Source of the DNA: Rhodobacteraceae bacterium HLUCCA08
GTDB taxonomy: Bacteria > Pseudomonadota > Alphaproteobacteria > Rhodobacterales > Rhodobacteraceae
Reading direction: 5' to 3'
Assembly: GCA_001314655.1 (NCBI GenBank)
Contig: LJSF01000034.1
Span: forward strand, 42,404 to 106,403
DNA: 64,000 nucleotides
Under the pieces are notes generated by a model. The model saw nothing but the letters and a program-made list of their open reading frames with translations, did no database searches and was not told the DNA's origin. Shown here piece after piece: positions 8,405 to 17,044 of this stretch (its first letter is position 1; every line of letters begins with the position of its first letter). The translations under genes were made by a program, and so were the position numbers.

Positions 8405-9379
8405 ATGATCCCCGCCGACAAGCCCACCTTCTGGTTCATCGGCGTGACCACCGCGCAGTCCTCGATCATGCGGGTGTTTCCGGACTGGGCGCGGCACCTG
8501 GGACTGGGGGATGTCGCCATGCGCGGGATCGACCTGGCGCTGCATGACCGGCCCGAACGCTACCGCGCGGTCGTGCGATTCCTCAAGACCGACCCGCTGT
8601 CGCGCGGCGCGCTGGTCACGACCCACAAGCTGGACCTGTTCGCCGCCGCCCATGACCTGTTCGACGAAATCGACCCCCATGCCCGGCTGATGGCCGAAAC
8701 CAGTTGCCTGTCGAAACGCGCCGGCCGGCTGATCTGCCATGCCAAGGACCCGATCTCGTCCGGGCTTGCGCTGGACGGCTTCCTGCCGCCCGACCATTTC
8801 GCCCGCACCGGGGCCGAGCTGTTCTCAATGGGCGCCGGCGGCTCGACCATCGCGCTCAGCTGGCACCTGGCGCAGGTCGCGCGCGGGGCGAACCGGCCCG
8901 CGCGGATCATCGTGTCGAACCGCAGCCAGGCCCGGCTCGATCACCTGAAGGCGATCCATGACGGGCTCGACCACGGCATCCCGGTGGAGTGTGTGCTCGC
9001 CCCGCGGCCCGAGGACAACGACGCGGTGCTGGACCGCCTGTCGCCCGGCGCGCTGGTGATCAATGCCACCGGGCTGGGCAAGGATGCACCGGGCTCTCCG
9101 CTGACCGGCGCGGCGCGGTTTCCCGACCGCGCGATCGCCTGGGATCTGAACTATCGCGGCGATCTGCTGTTTCTCGATCAGGCCCGGGCACAAAAAGCGG
9201 CGCGCCACCTGCAGGTCGAGGACGGCTGGAGCTATTTCATCCATGGCTGGACCCAGGTCATCGCCGAGGTTTTCGACATCGCGATCCCGACCAGCGGCCC
9301 CGGCTTTGACGCCATCGCCGACATCGCCGCCCGCGTGACCGGGCGCGTCACCGGGCGCACCAACGGGCGCAGGACGTGA
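8405..9379 (+). CDS. Shikimate dehydrogenase-like oxidoreductase (divergent AroE family)
   Basis: This 324-residue protein has the AroE fold pattern: VTTHKLDLF at residues 71-79 holds the likely catalytic Lys75, and SMGAGGSTIALSW (141-153) is the dinucleotide loop, followed by ISNRS-like VSNRSQARL, which suggests NADP binding. The family motif NTDGxG is replaced by KDPISSG, so the substrate is probably not shikimate. INATGLGKD matches the AroE INATPxG strand. The C-terminus has a short internal repeat, VTGRVTGRTNGRR. The ATG at 8405 is the first in frame after the isomerase. It overlaps the next gene by 4 bases (GTGA). AroE-like enzymes are unusual in sugar operons; a cyclitol or sugar-acid substrate is possible. 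Confidence 0.75.
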   Translation: MIPADKPTFWFIGVTTAQSSIMRVFPDWARHLGLGDVAMRGIDLALHDRPERYRAVVRFLKTDPLSRGALVTTHKLDLFAAAHDLFDEIDPHARLMAETSCLSKRAGRLICHAKDPISSGLALDGFLPPDHFARTGAELFSMGAGGSTIALSWHLAQVARGANRPARIIVSNRSQARLDHLKAIHDGLDHGIPVECVLAPRPEDNDAVLDRLSPGALVINATGLGKDAPGSPLTGAARFPDRAIAWDLNYRGDLLFLDQARAQKAARHLQVEDGWSYFIHGWTQVIAEVFDIAIPTSGPGFDAIADIAARVTGRVTGRTNGRRT

Positions 9380-10317
9380 CCGGCCGCATCCTGGTCACGC
9401 CGCGGTCCCTGTCGCGGGACGGGCACCCGGCGTTGTCGGCCCTGACCGCGCGGGGCTACAAGCTGGTCATGCCCGCCCCCGGCGCGATTCCCGACGAACG
9501 CACGCTTCTTGACACGGTGCCCGGATGCGTCGGCTGGCTTGCCGGCATCGAGCCGGTCAGCGCGGCGGTGATCGCCGCCGCGCTCCGTCTGCGGGTGATC
9601 AGCCGCAACGGAACCGGCATCGACAACCTGCCGCTGGACGCGTTGCAGGCCCGGCGGATCCGCCTGTTCAAGGCCGAGGGCACCAATGCCCGCGGCGTGG
9701 CCGAGCTTGCCCTGGCGCTGACCCTGGCCGGGCTGCGGCGGCTCGTCTGGACCCACGAAGGCATGCGGACCGGCGCCTGGCCCCGCAGCCTGGGCCGCGA
9801 GATCGCCGGCGCCCGGATCGCCGTGATCGGCCTGGGTGCCGTGGGGACGGCCTATGCGCGGATGTGCCTTGACCTGGGGGCGCGGGTCGCCGGGCATGAC
9901 CCCTTCGCGCCCGACGACCGGCTGAGCGCGCCCGGGGTCCGGTGCGCGACGCTCGAGGCCGCCCTGGCCGGCGCCGAGGTGGTCAGCCTGCACGCGCCCA
10001 TGCCCGCCGGCGGCCGCCCCGTCCTGACCGATGCGCGCATCGCCGCGCTGGCCCCGGGCGCCGTTGTCGTGAACACCGCGCGGGCCGGTCTGGTCGACGG
10101 ACCCGCCCTGCTGGCCGCGCTCGACGCCGGCCGGATCGCCTGCTACGCCACGGATGTGTTCGACACCGAACCCCCTGCCCCCTCGCCGCTGCTGGCCCAT
10201 CCGCGCGTGGTCCTGACCAGCCATATCGGCGGCTTCACCGATGCCTCGGTCGATCGCTGCACGGTCCGCGCGGTCGACAACCTGCTGGCCGGGCTGGAGC
10301 CCGCCGATGCGGATTGA
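9376..10317 (+). CDS. D-2-hydroxyacid dehydrogenase (PGDH-like)
   Basis: This 313-residue NAD(P)-dependent dehydrogenase of the D-isomer-specific 2-hydroxyacid family opens with a GTG that overlaps the previous stop. Visible motifs are SRNGTGIDNL in the catalytic domain, the Rossmann loop IGLGAVGTAYAR, VNTARAGLVDG with the substrate-binding Arg, DVFDTEPP with the catalytic Glu, and SHIGGFT with the catalytic His. The domain order matches phosphoglycerate dehydrogenase without the regulatory ACT domain. In this operon it probably oxidises or reduces a sugar-derived 2-hydroxy acid rather than serving serine synthesis. Confidence 0.9.
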   Translation: MTGRILVTPRSLSRDGHPALSALTARGYKLVMPAPGAIPDERTLLDTVPGCVGWLAGIEPVSAAVIAAALRLRVISRNGTGIDNLPLDALQARRIRLFKAEGTNARGVAELALALTLAGLRRLVWTHEGMRTGAWPRSLGREIAGARIAVIGLGAVGTAYARMCLDLGARVAGHDPFAPDDRLSAPGVRCATLEAALAGAEVVSLHAPMPAGGRPVLTDARIAALAPGAVVVNTARAGLVDGPALLAALDAGRIACYATDVFDTEPPAPSPLLAHPRVVLTSHIGGFTDASVDRCTVRAVDNLLAGLEPADAD

Positions 10318-11173
10318 ACGCATCCCCGGATGGCCGACGCCCGGACAGCCGGGCATCGCCTGGCTGGGCCAGGCCGGATTCTGGATCGAAACCGGCGCGG
10401 CCCGCCTGCTGATCGACCCCTACCTGTCCGACAGCCTGGCGCGGAAATACGCCGGCAAGGCCCATGACCATCGCCGCATGATGCCACCGCCGGTTCTGCC
10501 CGATGCCCTGCCCCGGCCCGACCTGGTGCTGATCACCCATGCCCATACCGACCACATGGACCCCGACACGCTGGCCCCTCTGGCGGCGCGGTTTCCCGAC
10601 CTGCCCTTCGTCGTGCCCGCATCGCGCATGGAGCTTGCCCGGGACCGGATCGGCGGCGCTGCACGGCTTGTCTGCGTGGATGCCGGCGACGACCTTGCCC
10701 CGCTGCCCGGCCTGCGCCTGCGCGTGCTGCCGGCCGCCCATGAAACCCGCGACACGGATGCCCGGGGCCGGCACCTTTTCCTGGGCTACGCCCTCACCTG
10801 GGCCGGCCGCACGATCTATCATTCCGGCGATTGCGTGCCCTTCGACGGGCTGACCGGCCTGGTCCGCGCGATCCGCCCCGATATCGCGCTGCTGCCCGTG
10901 AACGGGCGGGACGCCACGCGGCGGGCGGCCGGCATTCCGGGAAATTTCACCCTGGACGAGGCCATCACCCTGGCCCGTGACGCGAAGGCGGGCTTTCTGA
11001 TCCCGCATCATTTCGGCATGTTCGCCTTCAACACCTGCGATCCCGCGACGATCGACCGGGCCGGCGCCAACACACGGGACCTTGCGATCCTGCGCCCGGC
11101 CATCGGAGAGGCGCTGCGGATCACCCAGAACGGAAGGACCGGGCATGGAGCCGACACGGACAACGGCGGTTGA
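10307..11173 (+). CDS. Metallo-beta-lactamase-fold hydrolase (UlaG-like)
   Basis: This 288-residue protein has the metal-binding motif HAHTDH (His78, His80, Asp82, His83) and later HSGD and IPHHFGMFAF, an arrangement seen in UlaG, the L-ascorbate-6-phosphate lactonase. The opening WLGQAGFWIETGAARLLIDPYL is also typical of UlaG-like proteins. It probably hydrolyses a phosphorylated sugar lactone made by one of the neighbouring dehydrogenases. The start at 10307 overlaps the upstream gene by 11 bases. Substrate assignment is inference; no ulaD/E/F homologues are present. Confidence 0.82.
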   Translation: MRIERIPGWPTPGQPGIAWLGQAGFWIETGAARLLIDPYLSDSLARKYAGKAHDHRRMMPPPVLPDALPRPDLVLITHAHTDHMDPDTLAPLAARFPDLPFVVPASRMELARDRIGGAARLVCVDAGDDLAPLPGLRLRVLPAAHETRDTDARGRHLFLGYALTWAGRTIYHSGDCVPFDGLTGLVRAIRPDIALLPVNGRDATRRAAGIPGNFTLDEAITLARDAKAGFLIPHHFGMFAFNTCDPATIDRAGANTRDLAILRPAIGEALRITQNGRTGHGADTDNGG

Positions 11174-12062
11174 GGACAACCTGCTGGAAGTGATCGCCCG
11201 CAGCCTGCCGACGCTGCGCAAATCCGACCGGCGGGTGGCCGAACGGATCCTCGAAACCCCCGAAACCGCGGTCGAGATGACCCTGGCCGCCCTGGCCCGC
11301 GCCGCCGGGGTGAGCGAGCCGACCGTCGTCCGTTTCGCCGCCGCGATCGGCTGCGAGGGGTTCCGCGACCTGCGGGTCAAGCTGGCGCGCTCGCTGGCCT
11401 TTGCCCGGACCACCTCGCATTCCGCGATCTCGCGCAGCGACGACCTGCAGGGGATCATCGCCAAGATCCTCGACTTCAACCTGTCCAACATCGCCTGGGT
11501 CCGCGCCCATCTGGACCCGGACGCCATCGCCGCGGCGGTGACGGCGCTGGCGCGCGCGCCGCGGATCGAGTTCTTCGGGCTGGGCGCCTCGGGGATCGTT
11601 GCGCTGGATGCCCAACAGAAATTCCCGCTGTTCGGGGTGCCCTGCAGCGCCCAGACCGACAGCCACCAGATGCTGATGGCGGCGGCATTGCTGCGGCCGG
11701 GCGACGTGGCCGTCGCGATCTCCAATACCGGGACAACGGCCGAAGTCATCCGCGCCGCCCGCATCGCCCGCGACCATGGCGCGACCACCATCGGGATCAC
11801 CGGATCGCACGGACCGCTTCTGGACCAGTGCACGATCTCGATCGTCGCCGAAACGGTCGAGAATACCGAAGTGTTCACCCCGACCGTGTCGCGCCTGTCG
11901 GCGATGATCGTCACCGATATCCTGTCGACCGCGGTCAGCCTGGGCCGTCGGCAAGAGGAACAGGACCGTATCGCCGCGATGAAACGCCTGCTGGCCGAGG
12001 CCCGTCCCGGCCGCGACGGCAGTCCCGATGCGGGCGACGATGCCGGGACCGATACGCCCTAG
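11145..12062 (+). CDS. RpiR/MurR family transcriptional regulator
   Basis: This 305-residue regulator has an N-terminal winged helix-turn-helix (LAALARAAGVSEPTVVRFAAAIG, about residues 46-68) and a SIS domain (about 125-260, with FFGLGASGIVALDA and AISNTGTTAEVI) that binds a phosphosugar. It overlaps the MBL gene by 29 bases and is the last gene of the rightward operon, so the operon makes its own regulator. The HexR-like palindromes at 7724 and 7598 in the shared promoter region are its probable sites. The inducer is likely the phosphorylated sugar made by the FGGY kinase or its isomer. Its stop codon overlaps that of the convergent PfkB gene. Confidence 0.92.
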   Translation: MEPTRTTAVEDNLLEVIARSLPTLRKSDRRVAERILETPETAVEMTLAALARAAGVSEPTVVRFAAAIGCEGFRDLRVKLARSLAFARTTSHSAISRSDDLQGIIAKILDFNLSNIAWVRAHLDPDAIAAAVTALARAPRIEFFGLGASGIVALDAQQKFPLFGVPCSAQTDSHQMLMAAALLRPGDVAVAISNTGTTAEVIRAARIARDHGATTIGITGSHGPLLDQCTISIVAETVENTEVFTPTVSRLSAMIVTDILSTAVSLGRRQEEQDRIAAMKRLLAEARPGRDGSPDAGDDAGTDTP

Positions 12063-13051
12063 CCGGCCCCCTCGTCCAGCAGGAACCGGCCCAGGCCGGA
12101 CGTCGCCGTGGCCCCCGACAGGCAGGCCCGGGCGGCGCGAAAACCCAGCGCGATACAGGCCGGACGCGCCCAGCCTTCGTGCAGCCCGTGCATCACCCCG
12201 GCGGCAAAGGCATCGCCGGCGCCGACCGCGCTGACGATCGCCTCGGGGGCCAGCCTTTCGGGCCGATGCACCTCGGCCCGGCCGTCTTCGAACCAGATCG
12301 TCCGCTCCGGCGAATGCAGGATCACCGCCCGGTGCACACCACCCGCCGCCAGGGCCTGCGCGGCACGAATCATCGCCTGTTCGTCGCCGGCGTCGTCGAC
12401 CGGAAGGCCGGTCGCCCGGGCGGCTTCGATCTCGTTCAGGAACAATATGTCGATGTCCGGCAGGGCTCCGAATACCGTGTCGCGGAAGGTCGGGCTTTGC
12501 GATGATACCAGATCGACGCAGGTCATCATGCCCCGCGCCCGCGCCTCGGCCAGGACCTGCGCGGCCAGCGGGCGGCCATCGGCGCCGATCCGGTCAAGAC
12601 GCGCCAGCAGGTTCAGATAGCCCAGGTAAAAGATCTTGGCCCCCCGCCGGGCCAGCGCGGCGATGTCGATATGCTCGGGCCCGAACAGGTCGTTCGCGCC
12701 GCAATGGTGAAAGAAGGTCCGGCTGTCGCCCGGCACGTTCATCACATGGGTCTGCGAGGTGACGGCCTGCGCCGTGCGCCCGATCAGCGCGGTGTCCAGG
12801 CCGGCGGCGAGGGCCAGGGCCAGCACTTCGTCGCCCAGCTTGCCGGCGCCGATCAGCCCGATCGGAATGACGGGGTAGTCGACCCCGATCGCGGTCAGGC
12901 CCGCGGCGACGTTCGCAGGCCCGCCGCCCAGCCCCGAGGTCTGGCCGGTGATCCGCACCAGTTCGGACTTGCCGGGCCAGGCCGGAATGTCGTGGATCAT
13001 GTCGAGGATCCAGTTGCCCGCACAGACGATGCCGCGCCGCCCCTCGGTCAT
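12059..13051 (-). CDS. PfkB-family carbohydrate kinase
   Basis: This 330-residue ribokinase-fold kinase shows the first PfkB signature region (GGGPANVAAGLTAIGVD) and the second, VSAVGAGDAFAAG, with the catalytic Asp and anion-hole GAGD. It lacks a recognisable extra domain. The start at 13051 overlaps the isomerase stop by 4 bases. It is the last gene of the leftward SorC-controlled operon. It probably phosphorylates the ketose made by the lyxose-isomerase-like enzyme, or a keto-deoxy acid; the specificity is not visible. The operon also has a ROK kinase and a P-loop kinase, so one of the three may act at a different step. Confidence 0.9.
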   Translation of the reverse strand: MTEGRRGIVCAGNWILDMIHDIPAWPGKSELVRITGQTSGLGGGPANVAAGLTAIGVDYPVIPIGLIGAGKLGDEVLALALAAGLDTALIGRTAQAVTSQTHVMNVPGDSRTFFHHCGANDLFGPEHIDIAALARRGAKIFYLGYLNLLARLDRIGADGRPLAAQVLAEARARGMMTCVDLVSSQSPTFRDTVFGALPDIDILFLNEIEAARATGLPVDDAGDEQAMIRAAQALAAGGVHRAVILHSPERTIWFEDGRAEVHRPERLAPEAIVSAVGAGDAFAAGVMHGLHEGWARPACIALGFRAARACLSGATATSGLGRFLLDEGAG

Positions 13052-13719
13052 GCCGCGGCGGCCTCGTTCCACAGCAGCCGATAGGGGTCTTCGTCCTCGT
13101 CCACGGCGCTGAACCGGCCCAGGGGTTCAAGGAAGAAATTGTCGCCCCGATCGTCGTTGCACTGGCTGACCTCGGCGACGAAGACCGGCGCGCCCTCGCC
13201 CCAGAACCGGTGCTGCAGGCCGCGCGGGATGGTGATCGCCTGGCCGGCCGTCAGCCGATGCACCTGTCCGAAGGCCGGGAATTCGGCGCCGTCGATCCAC
13301 ACGGTCTCGGCCACCGCTTCGCCCGACAGCGGCGTGACCGCGCCCTCGGGCGTGAATTCGACACACAGCGTGCCGCCGCCGCGGACCATGATGTCCTCCA
13401 GCTTCATCTTGTGGGCGTGAAACGGGGTTTCCTGGTCGACGCCGACGAACAGCAGCTTTTCCGCATAGGGCCGCTCGCCCGGCTGGCCATAGAGGCCGTT
13501 GCGGGCGCAGAACAGGGTCAGGCCACGGCTGGCGAAATCGCCCGAGCCGAAATCGGTCACGTCCCAGCCGATCTGGCGCGCGGCCAGCCAGGCGCTGCGC
13601 TCGGCGTTGGCAGCGTGGTCCCCCGGCGCCCAGCGGGCGAAATCCGGCAAGGCCCAGCCATGGGCGGCACAGGTCGCCTCGGCGGCGCGCAGGGCGGCAT
13701 TGATCTGCGATCGTTTCAT
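13048..13719 (-). CDS. D-lyxose isomerase family sugar isomerase
   Basis: This 223-residue cupin belongs to the D-lyxose ketol-isomerase family, which interconverts D-lyxose and D-xylulose and often D-mannose and D-fructose. The metal ligands are visible as HAHKMKLEDI (His101, His103, Glu108) and LQHRFWG (His170). The family's typical start, KRSQIN, is present. It overlaps both neighbours by 4 bases. It is the most specific hint at the substrate: an aldose of lyxo/manno configuration converted to a ketose that is then phosphorylated and cleaved by one of the two aldolases encoded here. Family enzymes are promiscuous, so this is not proof. Confidence 0.85.
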   Translation of the reverse strand: MKRSQINAALRAAEATCAAHGWALPDFARWAPGDHAANAERSAWLAARQIGWDVTDFGSGDFASRGLTLFCARNGLYGQPGERPYAEKLLFVGVDQETPFHAHKMKLEDIMVRGGGTLCVEFTPEGAVTPLSGEAVAETVWIDGAEFPAFGQVHRLTAGQAITIPRGLQHRFWGEGAPVFVAEVSQCNDDRGDNFFLEPLGRFSAVDEDEDPYRLLWNEAAAA

Positions 13720-14858
13720 CTGTCGTACTCCACATCGACGACGCGGCCCTCGGTCCCCGAGGCCAGCGCGGCTGTCAGGATGGCATGGTGGTCGGCGGCC
13801 TCCTGCGGGGTCGCGCAGGGGAACCCCCGCGCGTCGCCGCCGGCCAGTTCATCGACGAAAGCGGCCCACATCTGCTGGATCGCATCGGTGAAGCCGAATT
13901 CGAAGATGCCCCCGGTGATCGCCGGGAACAGCGGCTGATAGCCCAGATCCTCGGTCTGCCAGCATTGCGCCCCGCCGGGCGTGTAGCGCATGAAGCGCCA
14001 TTGCCGGGGCGACTTGGTGGTGAATTCGGCCGAGCCCTCCATGCCCAGCACCCGCAGGCTCCAGGTGTTGGCCTCGCCCGGGGCGATGCGCCAGGTTTTC
14101 AGGACCAGGGGAAAAGCCTCGGGTCCCGCGCCGACCGTGCCGGTGATCGTGGCATTGTCCCAGGTTTCGCAGGGCACGCGGGCGCCGCGGCCGTCGGGCC
14201 GTGTCGTCACCCGCTTGACCAGGCTCGCGTGGACCGACCGAGGCCGCCAGCCCAGCCGCAGCGGCACATGGGCCACATGCATCCCCAGATCGCCCATGCA
14301 ACCATAGGCGCCGTTCACATCGACCATCCGTTTCCAGTTGATCGGCTTGTCGGGATTGATGTCCGAGGCATGCAGGAAGGCGCATTCGACCTCGAGGATC
14401 GCGCCCAGCGCGCCCGAGCGGGCAAAGTCGATCACCCGCTGCGCGCCGGGGTAGAACGGCATTTCCGACGAACAGCGCACCAGCTGTCCCGGCCGCCCCG
14501 ACGCCGCCATGATCGCCGCGTTCTGCGCCCGGTCCATGCCGAAGGGCTTTTCGCCCAGCAGGTGTTTGCCGCTGGCCAGGATGTCCGGATAGATCGCGCC
14601 ATGCAGCACATGCGGCACCGCGCAATAGATCGCCTCGACCGCGTCATTGGCCAGAAGCGCGCGGTAATCGGTGGTTTTCTGCGTCACGCCGGGCAGGTGG
14701 TCGGAATACCAGTCCATCAGCGTCGGGTCGGTATCGCAGACCGCCACGATCCGGGGGCGGGCGCGCATGTCCTGCAGATGCATCCACCGCGCCGCGGCCG
14801 AGGCGAATTCCCGCCCCATCAGCCCGCAACCGATGATGCCGAAACCAATGGTCCGCAT
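13716..14858 (-). CDS. Gfo/Idh/MocA family oxidoreductase
   Basis: This 380-residue NAD(P)-dependent sugar or cyclitol dehydrogenase has an N-terminal Rossmann motif, GFGIIGCGLMGREFASA (residues 5-21), and the family-defining Lys in LLGEKPFGMD near residue 97. The C-terminal alpha/beta domain is complete. A putative catalytic segment, GCMGDLGMHVAHVPLRLG, lies near residue 190. ATG and the upstream TGA share one base. Members oxidise sugar hydroxyls, often at C1 or C3. In this operon it may feed an oxidative branch alongside the two SDRs and the GMC enzyme. Confidence 0.9.
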   Translation of the reverse strand: MRTIGFGIIGCGLMGREFASAAARWMHLQDMRARPRIVAVCDTDPTLMDWYSDHLPGVTQKTTDYRALLANDAVEAIYCAVPHVLHGAIYPDILASGKHLLGEKPFGMDRAQNAAIMAASGRPGQLVRCSSEMPFYPGAQRVIDFARSGALGAILEVECAFLHASDINPDKPINWKRMVDVNGAYGCMGDLGMHVAHVPLRLGWRPRSVHASLVKRVTTRPDGRGARVPCETWDNATITGTVGAGPEAFPLVLKTWRIAPGEANTWSLRVLGMEGSAEFTTKSPRQWRFMRYTPGGAQCWQTEDLGYQPLFPAITGGIFEFGFTDAIQQMWAAFVDELAGGDARGFPCATPQEAADHHAILTAALASGTEGRVVDVEYDR

Positions 14859-15682
14859 CAGGCCAGCCGTCCCATCGCATCCGCGACCGAGGCGCCGTCA
14901 TGCACGATCGCCATCAGCGCGGCGGTCATGCCGGCGGGGTTGTCGTGGTGGATCACGTTGCGGCCATAGACGATGCCGCGCGCGCCCTGTTCCATCAACA
15001 CCTTGGTGCGGCTCAGGATTTCCTCGTCCGAAACCTTGCCGCCGCCGCGCACCAGGACCGGCACCGATTGGGCGATCTCGATCACACGGGCGTATTCGGT
15101 GGGGTCGTCGCAGGGATCGGCCTTGATGATGTCGGCGCCCAGTTCGACCGCCTGCCGGACCAGCGGCAGGATCTTGTCGATATCGCCGTCGACCATGTAG
15201 CCGCCCTTGCTGTTGTCCTGCATCACCAGCGGCTCGACCATCAGCGGCATGCCGTAATCCTCGCACAGGGGTTTCAGCCGGTTCACGTTGCGCACGCAGG
15301 CGGCGTAAAGTTCGGGCTGCTCGGGCAGCATCAGCAGGTTGACCACGACGCAGGCCGCATCCAGCCGGATCGCCTGGTCCAGCGGCCGCTCGATCACCTC
15401 GGAGAACAGCCTGCGCGGCAAGGGCGTGCCATAGCAATTGGCGATATCGGTGCGCAGGACAAGGGCCGGGCGGTCCTTGCCGGGACGCGCCTGCAGGATC
15501 GGCGCGGTGCCCGGCGGCAGCTGGATCGCATCGGGCGCGGCGCCGGCGACCACGTCGATCGCCTTGGCCATGTCCTCGATCCCGCCCAGAAAGCTCTTTT
15601 CGTTGAACATCCCGTGGTCGATCGCCACGTCGAAGCAATTGCCCGAGGTGCCGAACAGCCGGTTCATGCGTGCCTGTTTCAT
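14858..15682 (-). CDS. DhnA/LsrF-type class I aldolase
   Basis: This 274-residue TIM-barrel protein belongs to the DhnA family of class I fructose-bisphosphate aldolases and related enzymes. Marks are SGNCFDVAIDHGMFNE at the N-terminus, LGADIIKADPCDDP with the likely Schiff-base Lys, and VLVRGGGKVSDEE followed by GARGIVYGRNV, the phosphate-binding loops. GGAGGACACAG precedes the ATG at 15682; longer open frames upstream are out of phase with the SDR gene. It probably cleaves or condenses a phosphorylated ketose. A second, unrelated aldolase (LacD type) is encoded in the same operon. Confidence 0.88.
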   Translation of the reverse strand: MKQARMNRLFGTSGNCFDVAIDHGMFNEKSFLGGIEDMAKAIDVVAGAAPDAIQLPPGTAPILQARPGKDRPALVLRTDIANCYGTPLPRRLFSEVIERPLDQAIRLDAACVVVNLLMLPEQPELYAACVRNVNRLKPLCEDYGMPLMVEPLVMQDNSKGGYMVDGDIDKILPLVRQAVELGADIIKADPCDDPTEYARVIEIAQSVPVLVRGGGKVSDEEILSRTKVLMEQGARGIVYGRNVIHHDNPAGMTAALMAIVHDGASVADAMGRLA

Positions 15683-15696
15683 CTGTGTCCTCCCTG

Positions 15697-16425
15697 TCAG
15701 ACTGCGGTGAAGCCACCATCGATCGGCAGCGCCGCGCCGGAAATCATCGCCGCCCCGTCGCTCAGCAGAAAGGCGATCGGCGCGGCGATTTCGGCCTCGG
15801 TCGCCCAGCGGCCCAAAGGCATGGTGTCCAGGAACGGCCCTTCGATCTCGGGCCGGCCCCAGTACCAGGCCGACATCGGCGTCATCACCACGGTGGGATG
15901 GACCGAGTTCACCCGGATGCCATGCGGCCCCAGTTCCAGCGCCGAGACCTTGGTGATGTTGTCCAGCGCCCCTTTCGAGGCGCCGTAGGACACATGCCCC
16001 TTCAGCGCGACCAGCGAGGCCTGGCTCGACACGTTGACGATGGCCCCGCCGCGACCCAGCCGGATCATGCTTTGCGCGGCGTATTTCGTCACCAGCAGCG
16101 CGCCGCGGGCGTTGATGCCGATGACCTTGTCGAAGACCGCGATGTCGGTCTCCATCGGCGTCGCGATCTCGCCGCCGAAGCCGCCGCAATTGACCACGCC
16201 CCACAGATCAAGGCCGTCCAGCGCCGCGCGCACGCTGTCCTCGGAGGTCAGGTCGAAGGCCAGGGTCCGGCAGCCGGTGTCCCCTGCCAGGGCCGACAGC
16301 TTGCCTGCGTCCCGACCCGCGGCGATCACATCCGCGCCCCTGGCGCAAAGCTGCCGCACGGTCTCTCCGCCGATACCGCCGGAGGCCCCGGTCACCAGGA
16401 TCGGCCCCTTGTCGTAATCCGCCAT
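15697..16425 (-). CDS. Short-chain dehydrogenase/reductase (L-xylulose reductase-like)
   Basis: This 242-residue SDR has the cofactor loop TGASGGIGG (12-20), a Ser in VNVSSQAS and the catalytic YGASK. The stretch RVNSVHPTVVMTPMSAWYW resembles the corresponding region of dicarbonyl/L-xylulose reductase (DCXR), so a polyol-ketose interconversion such as L-xylulose/xylitol is a reasonable guess. GGAGGAGAC precedes the ATG at 16425; the open frame before it is not needed. It lies 14 bases before the DhnA-type aldolase gene. Confidence 0.88.
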   Translation of the reverse strand: MADYDKGPILVTGASGGIGGETVRQLCARGADVIAAGRDAGKLSALAGDTGCRTLAFDLTSEDSVRAALDGLDLWGVVNCGGFGGEIATPMETDIAVFDKVIGINARGALLVTKYAAQSMIRLGRGGAIVNVSSQASLVALKGHVSYGASKGALDNITKVSALELGPHGIRVNSVHPTVVMTPMSAWYWGRPEIEGPFLDTMPLGRWATEAEIAAPIAFLLSDGAAMISGAALPIDGGFTAV

Positions 16426-16468
16426 GTCTCCTCCTTGGGGCCATGCTTGGCCCGTCATGCCAACAAGT

Positions 16469-17044
16469 CTAGTGCGATTGTTCCCCCCGGGCCTGCGGAT
16501 CGGGCCCCAGGGCCTCCAGAACCCGGGCCGCGAGGTCCGGATCGGGCGCGGCGGTGCCGTCGACCTCGATCACCGGGCCAAGGCCAAAGGGCCGCGCCCG
16601 CCCGGCAAGGTCGAACAATTCGTCCGCATAGGATCCGGGCGGATGGCCCGCCCGGCGCGTCGCCGCCCGGGCGCGATAGCGCGCGGCCGCGACCTGCGGC
16701 GGCACCGCGACCCAGACCTCGACCGTCCGGTCGATCCGGGCGCGCTGCAGATGGCCCTGCAAGACCTCGACCGGCTGGAACCCGTGCCAGGCATCGACGA
16801 CCGGCAAAAGCCGGTCGGAAAAGCCGGCGATCGAATTGAAGATCGCCTCGTAGCTGGCCCGGCCAAGCATCCGGTTATGGGTGCGGTCGCCGGTGCCGAT
16901 ATGGGCGAACAGCCCCTCCTTGACCATATCAAGCGACAGCGGGACCGCGGCGATGCCGCGCGATGTCAAGCCGCCGACCAGGGCGTCGGCGATGGTCGAC
17001 TTGCCGCTGGCCGGCACCCCGTTGACCAGAACCGCCGCCCTCAT
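16469..17044 (-). CDS. P-loop kinase-like protein (AAA_33 type)
   Basis: This 191-residue protein carries a clean Walker A, NGVPASGKST (residues 8-17), and a kinase-like layout with RTHNR and a lid region rich in Arg (RYRARAATRRAGHPPGS). It resembles small ATP-dependent kinases of the AAA_33/gluconate-kinase/zeta-like superfamily. I cannot name a substrate. The start overlaps the ROK gene stop by 4 bases, so the two are translationally coupled and may act on the same sugar. It could be a second sugar kinase or a regulatory phosphotransferase. Confidence 0.75.
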   Translation of the reverse strand: MRAAVLVNGVPASGKSTIADALVGGLTSRGIAAVPLSLDMVKEGLFAHIGTGDRTHNRMLGRASYEAIFNSIAGFSDRLLPVVDAWHGFQPVEVLQGHLQRARIDRTVEVWVAVPPQVAAARYRARAATRRAGHPPGSYADELFDLAGRARPFGLGPVIEVDGTAAPDPDLAARVLEALGPDPQARGEQSH

